A stretch of DNA of 64,000 nt from JALOAT01 sp041687015 (GTDB lineage: Bacteria; Pseudomonadota; Gammaproteobacteria; Thiohalomonadales; Thiohalomonadaceae). Each line of letters begins with the position of its first letter. Position 1 is the first letter of the stretch. This document shows, one piece after another, positions 35,056-43,282 of this stretch. Location: contig JAWLCT010000001.1 of the NCBI GenBank assembly GCA_041687015.1, positions 82,056 to 146,055 on the forward strand, written 5' to 3'. The notes beneath the pieces were generated by a model, which saw only the letters and a program-made list of their open reading frames with translations, did no database searches and was not told the DNA's origin. Both the position numbers and the translations under genes were made by a program.

Positions 35056-35875
35056 TCCTTCCCGCGCATCGCTGTTGAGCCACAATGAAAGGGAGGCGCT
35101 GCGCGCCGAACTGGCGTCGGCGCCGCATTATCCTGCGCCCTGGAGTACCTCGATTTCCGATGCCAACGGTGACAGCCGGCGTGACGACGAACATGCCTGG
35201 ATTCTCACCTACCTGGACATGCTCACCCTGGTGTTGGTGCTGTTCATCGTGCTGCTGGCCTATACCCGTCCCGGCGAAGAAGAGGCACTGAGTTGGACCG
35301 AAGGCTCGATCATCGAGCTGGTCAATTATCAGAACCCTTCCATCGAGCCGCCCTTGACCGAAGAGCCGCCCTCTACACGGCGCGGTAATTCCGCGGTGAC
35401 GTTGCCCATCCCGGAGCTCCCCCCTGCCTTGGAAAAGGCGATGGAGAATGAAAAGGTCCTCGAGGGCGTGGAGGTACACAGCCTGCCGGGACGCGTGGAA
35501 CTGCGGATTCGCGATGGTGTGTTGTTCGACACCGGCGAGGCCTATCTGCTTGGACAAGGCCGCCGCCTCATGAACCGCCTCGCACCCTTGCTGGCACAGA
35601 CGCCCGGCCGCATCGCCGTGGAGGGACATACGGACAACGTGCCCATCGCCAATGAAGAGTTCCCTTCCAACTGGGAACTCTCGGCCGCCCGCGCCAGTGT
35701 GGTGGTGCGTTTTCTCATCGAGCATGGCCTGGATCCCGCCCGCATGCAGGCCGTCGGCCTCGCCGACACCCAGCCCCTTGCCGGTAACGATACACCGGAA
35801 GGCCGGGCGGCAAACCGCCGCGTATCGTTGGTGATACGCAGTGCGCCCGACGCGCAGGCACAGACGCAGGAATAA
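35027..35875 (+). CDS. motB: Flagellar motor stator protein MotB
   Basis: The 282-aa product has a cytoplasmic N-terminus of about 55 residues, one membrane helix WILTYLDMLTLVLVLFIVLL with the ion-carrying Asp64, and a periplasmic linker. A C-terminal OmpA-type peptidoglycan-binding domain follows (VEGHTDNVPI, NWELSAARASVVVRFL, NRRVSLVI). The GTG at 35027 follows AGGAGGTGCGCA; an ATG at 34997 in frame lacks such a site. The 29-nt overlap with motA implies coupled translation, supporting fixed subunit ratios in the stator. Confidence 0.9.
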   Translation: MEKPDRDVPDPSRASLLSHNEREALRAELASAPHYPAPWSTSISDANGDSRRDDEHAWILTYLDMLTLVLVLFIVLLAYTRPGEEEALSWTEGSIIELVNYQNPSIEPPLTEEPPSTRRGNSAVTLPIPELPPALEKAMENEKVLEGVEVHSLPGRVELRIRDGVLFDTGEAYLLGQGRRLMNRLAPLLAQTPGRIAVEGHTDNVPIANEEFPSNWELSAARASVVVRFLIEHGLDPARMQAVGLADTQPLAGNDTPEGRAANRRVSLVIRSAPDAQAQTQE

Positions 35876-36053
35876 GGCACCTGTCCCCCGCATCGAGATG
35901 CCGCCCCAAGGATTCTTCGCCCTACCTAACGGATCCCTTCGCATCCGCCGCAGTACCGTGCACGGAAATCATCCACTTCATTGATATCGGTAGCGCCACA
36001 TCCTGCTTAGCTTTCGCATGAAAGCCCGATTCCACTGCACAGGAGGACGCGAC

Positions 36054-36563
36054 ATGAAACTGAATCGATGGATAACACTGTTGTCATTCACGGGCGCGCT
36101 GGCGTCCGCCCCGTTGTTCGCGCAGGAAATCCCGTCGGGTCAAACCGGGGGAATGAATGGGGGCACCCAGGCCCAGCAGGACGTCCCTTGGTCCGATCAG
36201 CAGGCCAGTCTCGATGCAGTGAAACAACTGCAGCAGTCGCTCAACGACCGCGGCTACGACGCCGGCCCGGTGGATGGCCTGGTGGGCCCGAGGACGGAAT
36301 CTGCGCTGCGTGAGTTTCAGCAGGCGCAGGGCCTGGACGCCAGTGGCGAGATCAACGCGGACACGCTCTCTGCGCTGGACATCGACTCCTCCGAATTCGC
36401 CGCTTTCGGCATCGAGGAAGAGTCCGTCGGTCAGGAGAGCCCGGGCGCCATGGACCAGGGTGGCATGTCCGGGCAGGAAAGCCCGGGGGCCATGGACCAG
36501 GGCGGTACGTCCGGGATGGACAGTGGGGGCGTCAGCGGCGACAGCAACGTTCCGACTCGTTAA
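36054..36563 (+). CDS. Secreted peptidoglycan-binding (PG_binding_1) protein with repeat tail
   Basis: The 169-aa protein has a signal peptide (WITLLSFTGALASAPLFAQE), then a PG_binding_1 three-helix domain (about 55-110: SLDAVKQLQQSLNDRGYDAG, GLVGPRTESALREFQQAQGL, INADTLSAL). Its tail carries a 14-residue tandem repeat, QESPGAMDQGGMSG / QESPGAMDQGGTSG, and a partial third. It should bind cell-wall peptidoglycan in the periplasm; no catalytic domain is attached. CAGGAGGACGCGAC gives a strong ribosome site, and an intrinsic terminator follows. Confidence 0.86.
   Translation: MKLNRWITLLSFTGALASAPLFAQEIPSGQTGGMNGGTQAQQDVPWSDQQASLDAVKQLQQSLNDRGYDAGPVDGLVGPRTESALREFQQAQGLDASGEINADTLSALDIDSSEFAAFGIEEESVGQESPGAMDQGGMSGQESPGAMDQGGTSGMDSGGVSGDSNVPTR
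36432..36515. repeat. 42-bp tandem repeat inside the peptidoglycan-binding gene
   Basis: Two adjacent 42-bp copies begin at 36432 and 36474 and differ at a few positions, with a degenerate partial third after them. They preserve frame and encode the Gly/Ser/Met/Gln-rich tail, so copy number could vary by slippage. Confidence 0.8.
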
Positions 36564-36579
36564 GCCTTGCAGCGAATGG

Positions 36580-36612
36580 ACGCGGACCGAGCTCAGGCCG
36601 GTCCGCGTTTTT
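36580..36612 (+). terminator. Intrinsic terminator
   Basis: ACGCGGACC (36580-36588) and GGTCCGCGT (36600-36608) form a 9-bp stem with an 11-nt loop, followed by TTTTT. It sits 17 bp after the stop codon of the peptidoglycan-binding gene. Confidence 0.88.
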
Positions 36613-36704
36613 CATCCTCACCGAACGATACAGTTGCTCCCGACCACGCCCCCGTAGATACCGTCTTACGCGTCGAGCCCTCGCGGCGATCTCGACGTTG
36701 AACG

Positions 36705-36762
36705 GAGCGCCTCAGGCGCGAAGCGCAGGCGGTTGGAACCACCACCGGTTATCGCCCAGAGG
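36705..36762. repeat. Dispersed repeat, copy 1
   Basis: This copy has a small palindrome (GCGCCTCAGGCGC), then GGTTGGAACCACC and CGGTTATCGCCCAGAGG. It is paired with the copy at 36797. The CCTCAGG palindrome with flanking GAGCG/CGCGA resembles REP sequences (GTAGGAGCGGCC-type) of pseudomonads and relatives. Confidence 0.75.
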
Positions 36763-36796
36763 ACTGGGCTCCTGCAACGCACCATTACCTCTGTAG

Positions 36797-36856
36797 GAGC
36801 GGCCTCAGGCCGCGATACCCAGACCGTTGGAACCACCGTCGGTTATCGCCCAGAGG
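36797..36856. repeat. Dispersed repeat, copy 2
   Basis: Same layout as copy 1: GAGCGGCCTCAGGCCGCGA palindrome, then CGTTGGAACCACC and CGGTTATCGCCCAGAGG. GTAG lies directly before it, completing the GTAGGAGCGGCC REP-like start. Confidence 0.78.
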
Positions 36857-36898
36857 TGGGCAGCGCCGCTGTTTCGGCATAGGATTTTTTCGGTCCCA

Positions 36899-38650
36899 CT
36901 ATTTCGTTGCGCCCGCCGCCGTAACGTCGCCTGAGTGAACGCATTGCCGAAGCTCGCCGCACCCGCGCTTGGCCACGCGTCGCTCCATGGCCGTGGGGAA
37001 ACTCACGCCCTCCCCACGTGGGTCACTGGCCGCCTGCACCTGACCTGACCGTTTATCCCAAAACACCGCCTGCATGTTGCCCCAGGTCTGCTCCGATTCC
37101 TCCAGCTGGTGCCCGAGCCGGCGCAGCGCCAGCACCTCCGCGTCCGTGAAGGCAGCACGCTCGTGGAACACCTTGTCCGGTAAATACTGGTGATGAAACC
37201 GTGGGCGGCTGACCCAGGCATCGGGTGAGCGTCCTTCGGCAATCTCCAGAATACCCAAGAGCACCATGGTGATGATGCGGCTGCCGCCTGGCGTGCCCAG
37301 GATAGCCACCTGGCCGGGCGTGGTGACGAAGGTTGGGGACATGCTCGACAGCATGCGTTTGCCCCCGGCAATGGCGTTGGCGTCGCTGCCCACCAGACCG
37401 TAAGCATTGGGCACCCCGGGTTTGGCGGAGAAGTCGTCCATCTCATCATTGAGCAGAACGCCTGTGCCCGCCGGCATGAAGCCGGAGCCGAAGGGGTAAT
37501 TGATGCTCAGGGTCGCGGCGACATAGTTGCCCTCGCGATCCAGAATGGAAAAGTGCGTTGTGTCCGTTCCTTCCGATTCGCCCGCCAAAACACTGTCCGA
37601 AGGTGTCGCCCGATCCATGCGGATACCCGCGCGCAGGCGTGCCGCATGATCCGGATGAATCAGGCGGGCGGTCGGCACGGTAACCGCATCCGGATCACCC
37701 AGGTATTGCGCGCGATCACGATAGGCCCGGCGCATCGCCTCGATGATCACATGGGAGCGTTGCGCTGGCGACGCGTCGGCACGATCGAAGCCGTCCAGGA
37801 TGTTGAGCATGGTAACCAGCGCCACACCTCCCGACGACGGCGGCGGCGCCGAGGTCACGGTGAATCCCCGGTAGCTGCCGCGTACCGGTTCGCGCTCGAC
37901 GACGCGGTAGTCGGCCAGATCCTCAAGCTGCCAGATCCCACCGGCCTTGCGCACTGCTTCGACCATGCGTCGCGCGACCTCGCCCTCATAGAAGTCCTTG
38001 GCGCCGTATTTCGCCAAGCCTTCCAACGTCCGGGCGAGATCGGGCTGGCGAATGACATCGCCGAGCGCCGGCACCTCACCATCGCGCAGGAAAACACCTG
38101 CTGCCGCCGGCGAGGCGCGCAGCGCCGCGAGACGAAATCCGGCCAGGCGCTGATACAGCGGTGTGACCGGGAAACCGTCACGGGCGTAGCGAATCGCCGG
38201 CGCCAATGTGTGCGCAAGCGGAAGACGCCCGTAGGTCTCGGCAATGTGCACCAGTGCGGCTGGCTGACCGGGAATGGCAGCCGCCAGTGGACCGTCGATG
38301 GAAAGGCCCGGAATCACTTCGCCGTTTTCATCCAGGTACATGGTGGGCTGCGCCGCGCCCGGCGCGCGCTCCCGCCCGTCTACCATGGTTTCGAAGCCGT
38401 CGCGGGCACGGTGGATAAGCCAAAAGCCACCGCCACCCAATCCGGAGCTTTGTGGCTCCACCACGGCAAGCGCGGCGCTCACCGCCACCGCCGCATCGAA
38501 GGCGTTGCCACCCGCTGCGAGGATGTCCAATCCCGCCTCGGTAGCCAACGGATGTGCCGTGGCCACGGCCTCCACGGGCGGCCGCTCCGCACCGGGTACG
38601 TTCACGCAGAACAACAGCAGGGAAACGAATACAGTGATTGAACGTCGCAT
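36899..38650 (-). CDS. ggt: Gamma-glutamyltransferase
   Basis: The 583-aa periplasmic Ntn-hydrolase cleaves gamma-glutamyl bonds of glutathione. It has a signal peptide (ITVFVSLLLFCVNVPGA), the large-subunit motifs AVEPQSSGLGGGGFWLIH and DGRERAP, and the autoprocessing site DTTHFSI. The first Thr of TTH (about Thr364) would become the N-terminal nucleophile of the small subunit. GTGVLLNDEMDDFS and MLSSMSPTFV follow as expected. A tail of about 30 residues rich in Cys and basic residues (RRVAKRGCGELRQC) extends past the usual end. Periplasmic GGT fits with export of glutathione by CydDC, though the genes are 10 kb apart. Confidence 0.94.
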   Translation of the reverse strand: MRRSITVFVSLLLFCVNVPGAERPPVEAVATAHPLATEAGLDILAAGGNAFDAAVAVSAALAVVEPQSSGLGGGGFWLIHRARDGFETMVDGRERAPGAAQPTMYLDENGEVIPGLSIDGPLAAAIPGQPAALVHIAETYGRLPLAHTLAPAIRYARDGFPVTPLYQRLAGFRLAALRASPAAAGVFLRDGEVPALGDVIRQPDLARTLEGLAKYGAKDFYEGEVARRMVEAVRKAGGIWQLEDLADYRVVEREPVRGSYRGFTVTSAPPPSSGGVALVTMLNILDGFDRADASPAQRSHVIIEAMRRAYRDRAQYLGDPDAVTVPTARLIHPDHAARLRAGIRMDRATPSDSVLAGESEGTDTTHFSILDREGNYVAATLSINYPFGSGFMPAGTGVLLNDEMDDFSAKPGVPNAYGLVGSDANAIAGGKRMLSSMSPTFVTTPGQVAILGTPGGSRIITMVLLGILEIAEGRSPDAWVSRPRFHHQYLPDKVFHERAAFTDAEVLALRRLGHQLEESEQTWGNMQAVFWDKRSGQVQAASDPRGEGVSFPTAMERRVAKRGCGELRQCVHSGDVTAAGATK

Positions 38651-38710
38651 AACGGCAGACTCTGTGGTGCAACTGAACGCGATTATGACCGGTTAACATT
38701 CCCAAGACAG

Positions 38711-38738
38711 CAGAAAGGGGGCAAACGCCCCCTTTCTG
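38711..38738 (-). terminator. Perfect 12-bp hairpin after the PPC-domain gene
   Basis: CAGAAAGGGGGC and GCCCCCTTTCTG flank an AAAC loop, 40 bp downstream of the minus-strand gene ending at 38778. The stem is very stable but lacks a long T run beyond it. It separates that gene from ggt. Confidence 0.7.
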
Positions 38739-38777
38739 TCCTTCGCCGTGCGGTCGTACAGACCGCTGGTCTTTGCG

Positions 38778-39851
38778 TCAATGCACCGAGACGCGATAGG
38801 TCCCGAAGTGTGTGTACCAGTAGTCACTCACCTCGATGGTGTAGGTCCCCGGTGCCAGCGTGCGCATGATGCGCGCGTTATATCCATAGCCGCTGTCGTC
38901 GTCCGCAGCAATCACTGCGCCGTCACTACCGCCGACGTGCAGGAACAGGTGAGGATCCATCAGTGTGCCAGCGCCGTTGGGAGCACCTTCGAGATTGATG
39001 GTGACCGCGGTGGACTCGGCGACCGTGAAGCTGTAGTACATGACCGCATTACGCTGCCCGCTCCAGCTACGCACGTCGGACAGGCAGCTCCCGTCCTGCA
39101 GCAACTCCCCATGAATCGACTGCCCGATATCAATCACGTCCAGGCAGGGACTATGGAACGTATCGACACGTGCTTTGAGTGCATGCAGCGCGGAATCGAG
39201 ATTTGCGACTTGCTGTTGATAAGTGTCCATCTGCGCCTGCAGGACGCCCTGTGCGTTGGACAGTTGATTGTAGTTTGCATTGATGCTGGTGAGATTTGCA
39301 TTGAGCAGCAGGACATCGGCGAGAAGCGCCTCGATGCCGTTCGTGTTGTCGGTCATCTGAGCCCGCAGTTCTGCCACCCGCGTGTCGAGAGCGCCCGCCA
39401 GGCCGGCGCTTTCGTCGGCCAGGCGCACCAGTTCCGTGTCGATGGCATCCAATTGCGCCTGCAGAGCCACCATGTCGGCACCGTGCTGCTGCGCAATCAG
39501 CGACAGGTCTTCACGCAGTGCTTCGATATTACCCTCCGCCAGGACAATGCGTTCGAAGGCATTGCTGATGGCCGTGGTGTTGTTTTCAATCTGGTCTGAG
39601 ACTGAGGCCAGACGGGTTTCAATGGAACCGATTCGGGTATTGATATCGGAGACCTCGGACTTCAAGGCACTGATGTCTTCCGCATTGGCTTCGATCAGAA
39701 CCCTGTTCTCGGTGATTAACGCATTGAGTTGCTGAAACGGTTTACCGTTGGCCACTGCATTGCTGCCTCCTTTGGGGGCCGACAGGGCCGCATGCGACGT
39801 CAGCACAAGCACTGATGTGACCGCAAATGAGAGAAGCGTTTTATTGATCAT
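38778..39851 (-). CDS. Secreted coiled-coil protein with C-terminal PPC-like domain
   Basis: The 357-aa product has a signal peptide (LLSFAVTSVLVLTSHAALSA) and a long coiled coil at about residues 35-225 made of repeated Ile/Leu heptads (ENRVLIEANAEDISALKSEV, AISNAFERIVLAEGNIEAL). A C-terminal beta-sandwich domain follows (SWSGQRNAVMYYSFTV, DPHLFLHVGG, ADDDSGYGYNARI, LAPGTYTIEVSDYW), which looks like a bacterial pre-peptidase C-terminal (PPC) domain. It may form an extended surface or periplasmic rod displaying the PPC domain. No protease domain is present. Partner unknown. Confidence 0.82.
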   Translation of the reverse strand: MINKTLLSFAVTSVLVLTSHAALSAPKGGSNAVANGKPFQQLNALITENRVLIEANAEDISALKSEVSDINTRIGSIETRLASVSDQIENNTTAISNAFERIVLAEGNIEALREDLSLIAQQHGADMVALQAQLDAIDTELVRLADESAGLAGALDTRVAELRAQMTDNTNGIEALLADVLLLNANLTSINANYNQLSNAQGVLQAQMDTYQQQVANLDSALHALKARVDTFHSPCLDVIDIGQSIHGELLQDGSCLSDVRSWSGQRNAVMYYSFTVAESTAVTINLEGAPNGAGTLMDPHLFLHVGGSDGAVIAADDDSGYGYNARIMRTLAPGTYTIEVSDYWYTHFGTYRVSVH

Positions 39852-40795
39852 GGCGCCTTCCTTAACAGCATCTTTTTAACATCCTATCCATCGCATACAT
39901 CGGCCGGTCGTTTCAGTGATTCGCGTCGGAGATCGTTTTTGTCAAGAGCTCGACTAACCACTTCTGCTTGCCGCAACGCCTCCCGACATCAGCGACATGG
40001 CATGAAAACGGCGTTCGTTATGCACTAATGCAAGCGATCACCTAACGGGACCTTAGGTGCTCCAGGCAAGGTACGCAAGCCGCTGCAACGCCGGCGCACG
40101 CCGCGGAGCGTGACTCGCATCACAGATTCAAAACGGGCCGTGGAATGCCCACAAAACAGTGGTGGGCAATGGCAGTAACAGGCGCAGGATGACAGGCCCT
40201 GCGCCGCATCAGCCCAATGTCAATCCGGCACAGATGCCGCGGCCGATCTCGTGGCTGATTTGACCCGCGCCCGCGGACGGGCCAACGGGAGCAAGTGCCG
40301 GCCGCAGTCGCCCGGCCTCTTCACAGCCGATATCACCTAATCGGCTGATTCTCAACGCCATCGAAGCCGCGGGTTACGCACACGCAGGGGCGGCCAACCC
40401 AACGCTCCGGAAAATTTTTCCGCGCAAACACAGAGTTACGCCACAAGGCGCGTAAGCTATTGATTTCCCGAGACAACCATCCATTGCTCAAAAGTTCACC
40501 AATCTAACGGAAAGCACATGGCCATGGGGCTTTGCGCCTCTTGTTCCCAAATGACCCACAGACTTATCCACAGGAATTGTGGAAAACCCGTCGCAGGCCA
40601 GGCCGGTGGCGGAACACGCCCCTGCGGCTAGGTGGTGTTCCTATTTGCCCGAGGGCGGGGCTCGCAAGCGCGCATGGCCATTTAAGATGGCATGACAAGC
40701 GCCGCGTTGGGTCCGGCGGCGGCGCCGCGATTCCGGATCAAGCGGCAACATGGGCATACGGCCCGTGCGGGCCTCCAAGCTGTGGAGAACCAGAC
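39852..40795. other. 944-bp non-coding region with hairpins and a DnaA-box match
   Basis: This is the longest gene gap in the window. It holds two neighbouring hairpins, TGCCCAC/GTGGGCA (40146-40168) and GGCGCAGG/CCTGCGCC (40181-40205), and an exact DnaA consensus TTATCCACA at 40563-40571. It must also contain the promoter of the PPC gene (left) and of the cheX-like gene (right). I see no tRNA, no conserved ORF and no repeat shared with the rest of the window. A small RNA in 40140-40210 is possible but unproven. Confidence 0.5.
40563..40571 (+). promoter_or_regulatory. Consensus DnaA box
   Basis: TTATCCACA matches the DnaA consensus exactly, followed 4 nt later by TTGTGGAAA, a partial inverted match. 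No other boxes cluster here and no dnaA/dnaN/gyrB genes are near, so it is not an origin; it may be a chance or regulatory site. Confidence 0.4.
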
Positions 40796-41323
40796 ATGCG
40801 GACGAGGACAGTGACGGTCACGGTCCAACAGGGAAGAAGCCTTCAGGACGGCAAGCATGTGGATGTACTCATGATCCACGCGCTGCTCGACTCCCTGTTC
40901 ACCATCTTTTCCACCATGGTGAAACTGAAAATCACCCCGGGCGTCCCGGTGCCCAAACAGGACACCCGGGCGAGAGGCGATGTTTCCGGGGTCATGGCCA
41001 TGCTCGCGGAGCAGGCCTCCGGCAGCGTTGCGCTCTCTCTCCCCCTGCCAGCCATTCGGAAGATTTCGAGATGCCTGCTGGACGATGAAATCGATTGTCT
41101 CGGCCGCGACGCCGAAGACCTGGTGGGCGAGCTCACCAACATGCTGGTGGGCGGCGCCAAAAAGGTGACCGCCGAAAACGGCTATGACTTCGACATGCAG
41201 ACCCCGCGGTTGTGCGTGGGGACGGCGCATGAGATCACCCATCACACGGCCGCAGGTCAGACAGTGCTGCTGCCCATCACGATGGAAGATACGGAGTTTT
41301 ATCTCGAGTTGAACTTCACCTGA
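40796..41323 (+). CDS. CheX-like chemotaxis phosphatase
   Basis: The 175-aa protein has the CheX/CheC-like layout: VDVLMIHALLDSLFTIFSTM at the start of the fold, RGDVSGVMAML, GSVALSLPLPAI, and the signature DLVGELTNMLVGGAKK at about 105-120. In that last segment the E-x2-N pair is the catalytic dyad that dephosphorylates CheY-P. The domain itself begins near residue 25; ATG at 40871 is an alternative start. No che operon is adjacent, so it would act on CheY or another receiver elsewhere. Confidence 0.85.
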   Translation: MRTRTVTVTVQQGRSLQDGKHVDVLMIHALLDSLFTIFSTMVKLKITPGVPVPKQDTRARGDVSGVMAMLAEQASGSVALSLPLPAIRKISRCLLDDEIDCLGRDAEDLVGELTNMLVGGAKKVTAENGYDFDMQTPRLCVGTAHEITHHTAAGQTVLLPITMEDTEFYLELNFT

Positions 41324-41475
41324 TTCACACACAACCCGCCGTCGTGTGCGGCCCACTGGCAGCGACTTTCGCAGGCAGGTCACCTGATTGCGCCGCGCCC
41401 CATGTTTTCCTGCACCTTGAACCCGACCCGGCGGATGGTCACAATCCCCTGGAACATGTCTCGAGGGGGGACCAC

Positions 41476-41970
41476 ATGCATTTATTCAGAGCCGTTGTGT
41501 TCTGCGTCGCCGCACTGGTTGCGCTGCCGGTATTCGCCGATCCGCCCAAAGGCTATCCCTTCCTGACCTACGATGAAGGCCTGCGCCGCGCCGCCGCGGA
41601 AGGCAAGGATGTATTCCTGTATTTCGGCCGTTACGGCTGCGGTTGGTGCGACAAGACCAACCGGGAATCTTTCTCCGATCCGGACGTACGCAAGCGCTAC
41701 ACGGAACATTACGTCATGGTGTACGTGGATGCGGAAAGCGGTGACCGGGTTACGCTGCCCAGCGGTGAGCGCATCACCGAAATGGAACTGGGCGCGCGTT
41801 TGAATGTCTTCGCCACCCCGGTGTTCCTCTGGCTGGCATCGGACGGTCGGACCTTGCTGAAAGTGCCGGGCTACAAAACCGCCGAAGAATTCCGGCAGTT
41901 CGATGATTACGTGCGGGGCGGCCATTACCGGACGCACAGCCTGCTCCAGTATTTGAATTCCCGCTCATGA
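41476..41970 (+). CDS. Periplasmic thioredoxin-like protein (SoxW/thioredoxin-fold type)
   Basis: The product is 164 aa with a signal peptide (FRAVVFCVAALVALPVFA) and a thioredoxin fold. It has the redox motif YGCGWCDKTN (C-G-W-C, about residues 54-57), YVMVYVDAESGDR, and the cis-Pro strand FATPVFLWL. It probably exchanges disulfides or reduces a periplasmic partner. GAGGGGGGACCAC precedes the ATG. Its stop overlaps the next gene's start (ATGA), and the partner is likely that beta-propeller protein or the same exported pathway. Confidence 0.87.
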   Translation: MHLFRAVVFCVAALVALPVFADPPKGYPFLTYDEGLRRAAAEGKDVFLYFGRYGCGWCDKTNRESFSDPDVRKRYTEHYVMVYVDAESGDRVTLPSGERITEMELGARLNVFATPVFLWLASDGRTLLKVPGYKTAEEFRQFDDYVRGGHYRTHSLLQYLNSRS

Positions 41971-43151
41971 AGCGCGTCTTGGCCGGATTGCTGTTCGCCG
42001 CGACACCGGCAGTCGCGCAATGGACGTTCACCGATGCCGTTCCGGTGAGTGGCAACACCGCGCCCAACGTGTTCGCGCACCTGGAATCGGCTGGACGGCG
42101 TGCCATCGCCGTACACGAGAATGGCGTAGCCCTCGTGTGGGAGGACAACCGCAATGGAACACCACAGGCCTATCTTGCCCTCAAGCCGGCGCCCGATGCC
42201 GCCTTCCGATCACCGCAACAACTGAGCACCGGCGCAGAAGCCTACGAACCCGTCATTGCGGCCGTGTCCCAAGGCTTCGTCGCCGCCTGGGAACAGGATG
42301 GCAACGTGCACATGCGCGTCGTCAGGCACGACGGATTGGGCCCGGTACAACGCCTCGATGACACGCACACATCGCAGGTGACCCTGCATGCGGCCGGCGA
42401 CCGGCTGTTCGCCGCCTGGGCGGCACGGGAGAAGGGGCCCGCGCGCATCATAGTGGCACCACTGAGCATCGCGGACGACCGGATTCGGATCGGCAAACCG
42501 GTTGCAGCGGACGCCGTACCGGCCCAGGCACCCCAACTGTATCCTTCGCTGGCCCATGCCGGTCGTCGTCTGGTGGTGGCGTGGGAAGACCGGCGCGCGG
42601 GCCACACCCGGCTTTTCTATGCCTGCACGTCCATGGGGGATGCGCTGACGTTCAGCAAACCCATGCAGTTGAACGAAACCCCGCCGGCCCGCAGCGAAGT
42701 CTTCGGCCGCGGCACCGGCGTCACGCGCGTTGCCCTCGCCGACAACGGCGCAGGTGTGACGGCCGTCTGGATGGACAAACGTGACTTTCAGGGCGGTTAC
42801 GACATCTATGCGGCACGGCTGGAAAAGGCGTGCCGCTTCGGCACCAACGAGAAGGTGCAGGACATGTTTGGCGAGAACACCCCCCAATGGCACCCGACCG
42901 TGGCCATGGCAGCGGACGGCACCACGGCAGCCGTCTGGGACGACCCGCGCGACGGCACCCCGGACCTCTGGCTGTCACAGCGTGGCCGAACGGATTGGCG
43001 CGACGACATCGCCGTGGAACCCGCCCACGGGCCCGGCCGCCAGGACAATCCCGCCATCCTGTTCGACACGCAGGGTCGTTTACATATTGTCTGGCTGCAC
43101 GCCGCAGAAGGCGAGCCGGTGCGTGTCATGTATGCCGTAGGAACACGCTGA
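41967..43151 (+). CDS. Secreted beta-propeller-like protein
   Basis: The 394-aa product has a signal peptide (MKRVLAGLLFAATPAVAQ). Repeated blades have the pattern aVaWeDxRxGxxxxy: ALVWEDNRNGTPQAY, LVVAWEDRRAGHTRLFYA, VWMDKRDFQGGYDIYAA, AAVWDDPRDGTPDLWLS, HIVWLHAAEGEPVRVMYA. This sialidase/BNR-like arrangement suggests a six- or seven-bladed propeller, but catalytic sialidase residues are not evident. Only one Cys pair candidate is present. Overlap with the thioredoxin-like gene implies a functional pair. Confidence 0.8.
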   Translation: MKRVLAGLLFAATPAVAQWTFTDAVPVSGNTAPNVFAHLESAGRRAIAVHENGVALVWEDNRNGTPQAYLALKPAPDAAFRSPQQLSTGAEAYEPVIAAVSQGFVAAWEQDGNVHMRVVRHDGLGPVQRLDDTHTSQVTLHAAGDRLFAAWAAREKGPARIIVAPLSIADDRIRIGKPVAADAVPAQAPQLYPSLAHAGRRLVVAWEDRRAGHTRLFYACTSMGDALTFSKPMQLNETPPARSEVFGRGTGVTRVALADNGAGVTAVWMDKRDFQGGYDIYAARLEKACRFGTNEKVQDMFGENTPQWHPTVAMAADGTTAAVWDDPRDGTPDLWLSQRGRTDWRDDIAVEPAHGPGRQDNPAILFDTQGRLHIVWLHAAEGEPVRVMYAVGTR

Positions 43152-43282
43152 GGCCGTTTGGCTACTCAGCCCACCACTCGCCGGGACGCGGAGAACAGCG
43201 CTACGTTAGCGTTGGCGTGCTTCGTGGCCTGGCGAGATCAATCCCTGGTATTTACCGCAGCCGTACCCAGGCGCCGCGCCGG

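Larger units (their letters stand above)
36564..36898. other. Intergenic region with terminator and two direct repeats
   Basis: This 335-bp stretch between convergent genes holds the terminator at 36580 and the two repeat copies at 36705 and 36797. No coding signal is visible. Confidence 0.6.

Noticed and set aside
37553..38641. Plus-strand frame opposite ggt
   Set aside because: Arg/His-rich shadow of gamma-glutamyltransferase, which has all catalytic motifs on the minus strand.
40563..40571. DnaA box suggesting a replication origin
   Set aside because: A single exact box without a cluster, AT-rich unwinding region or origin-linked genes.
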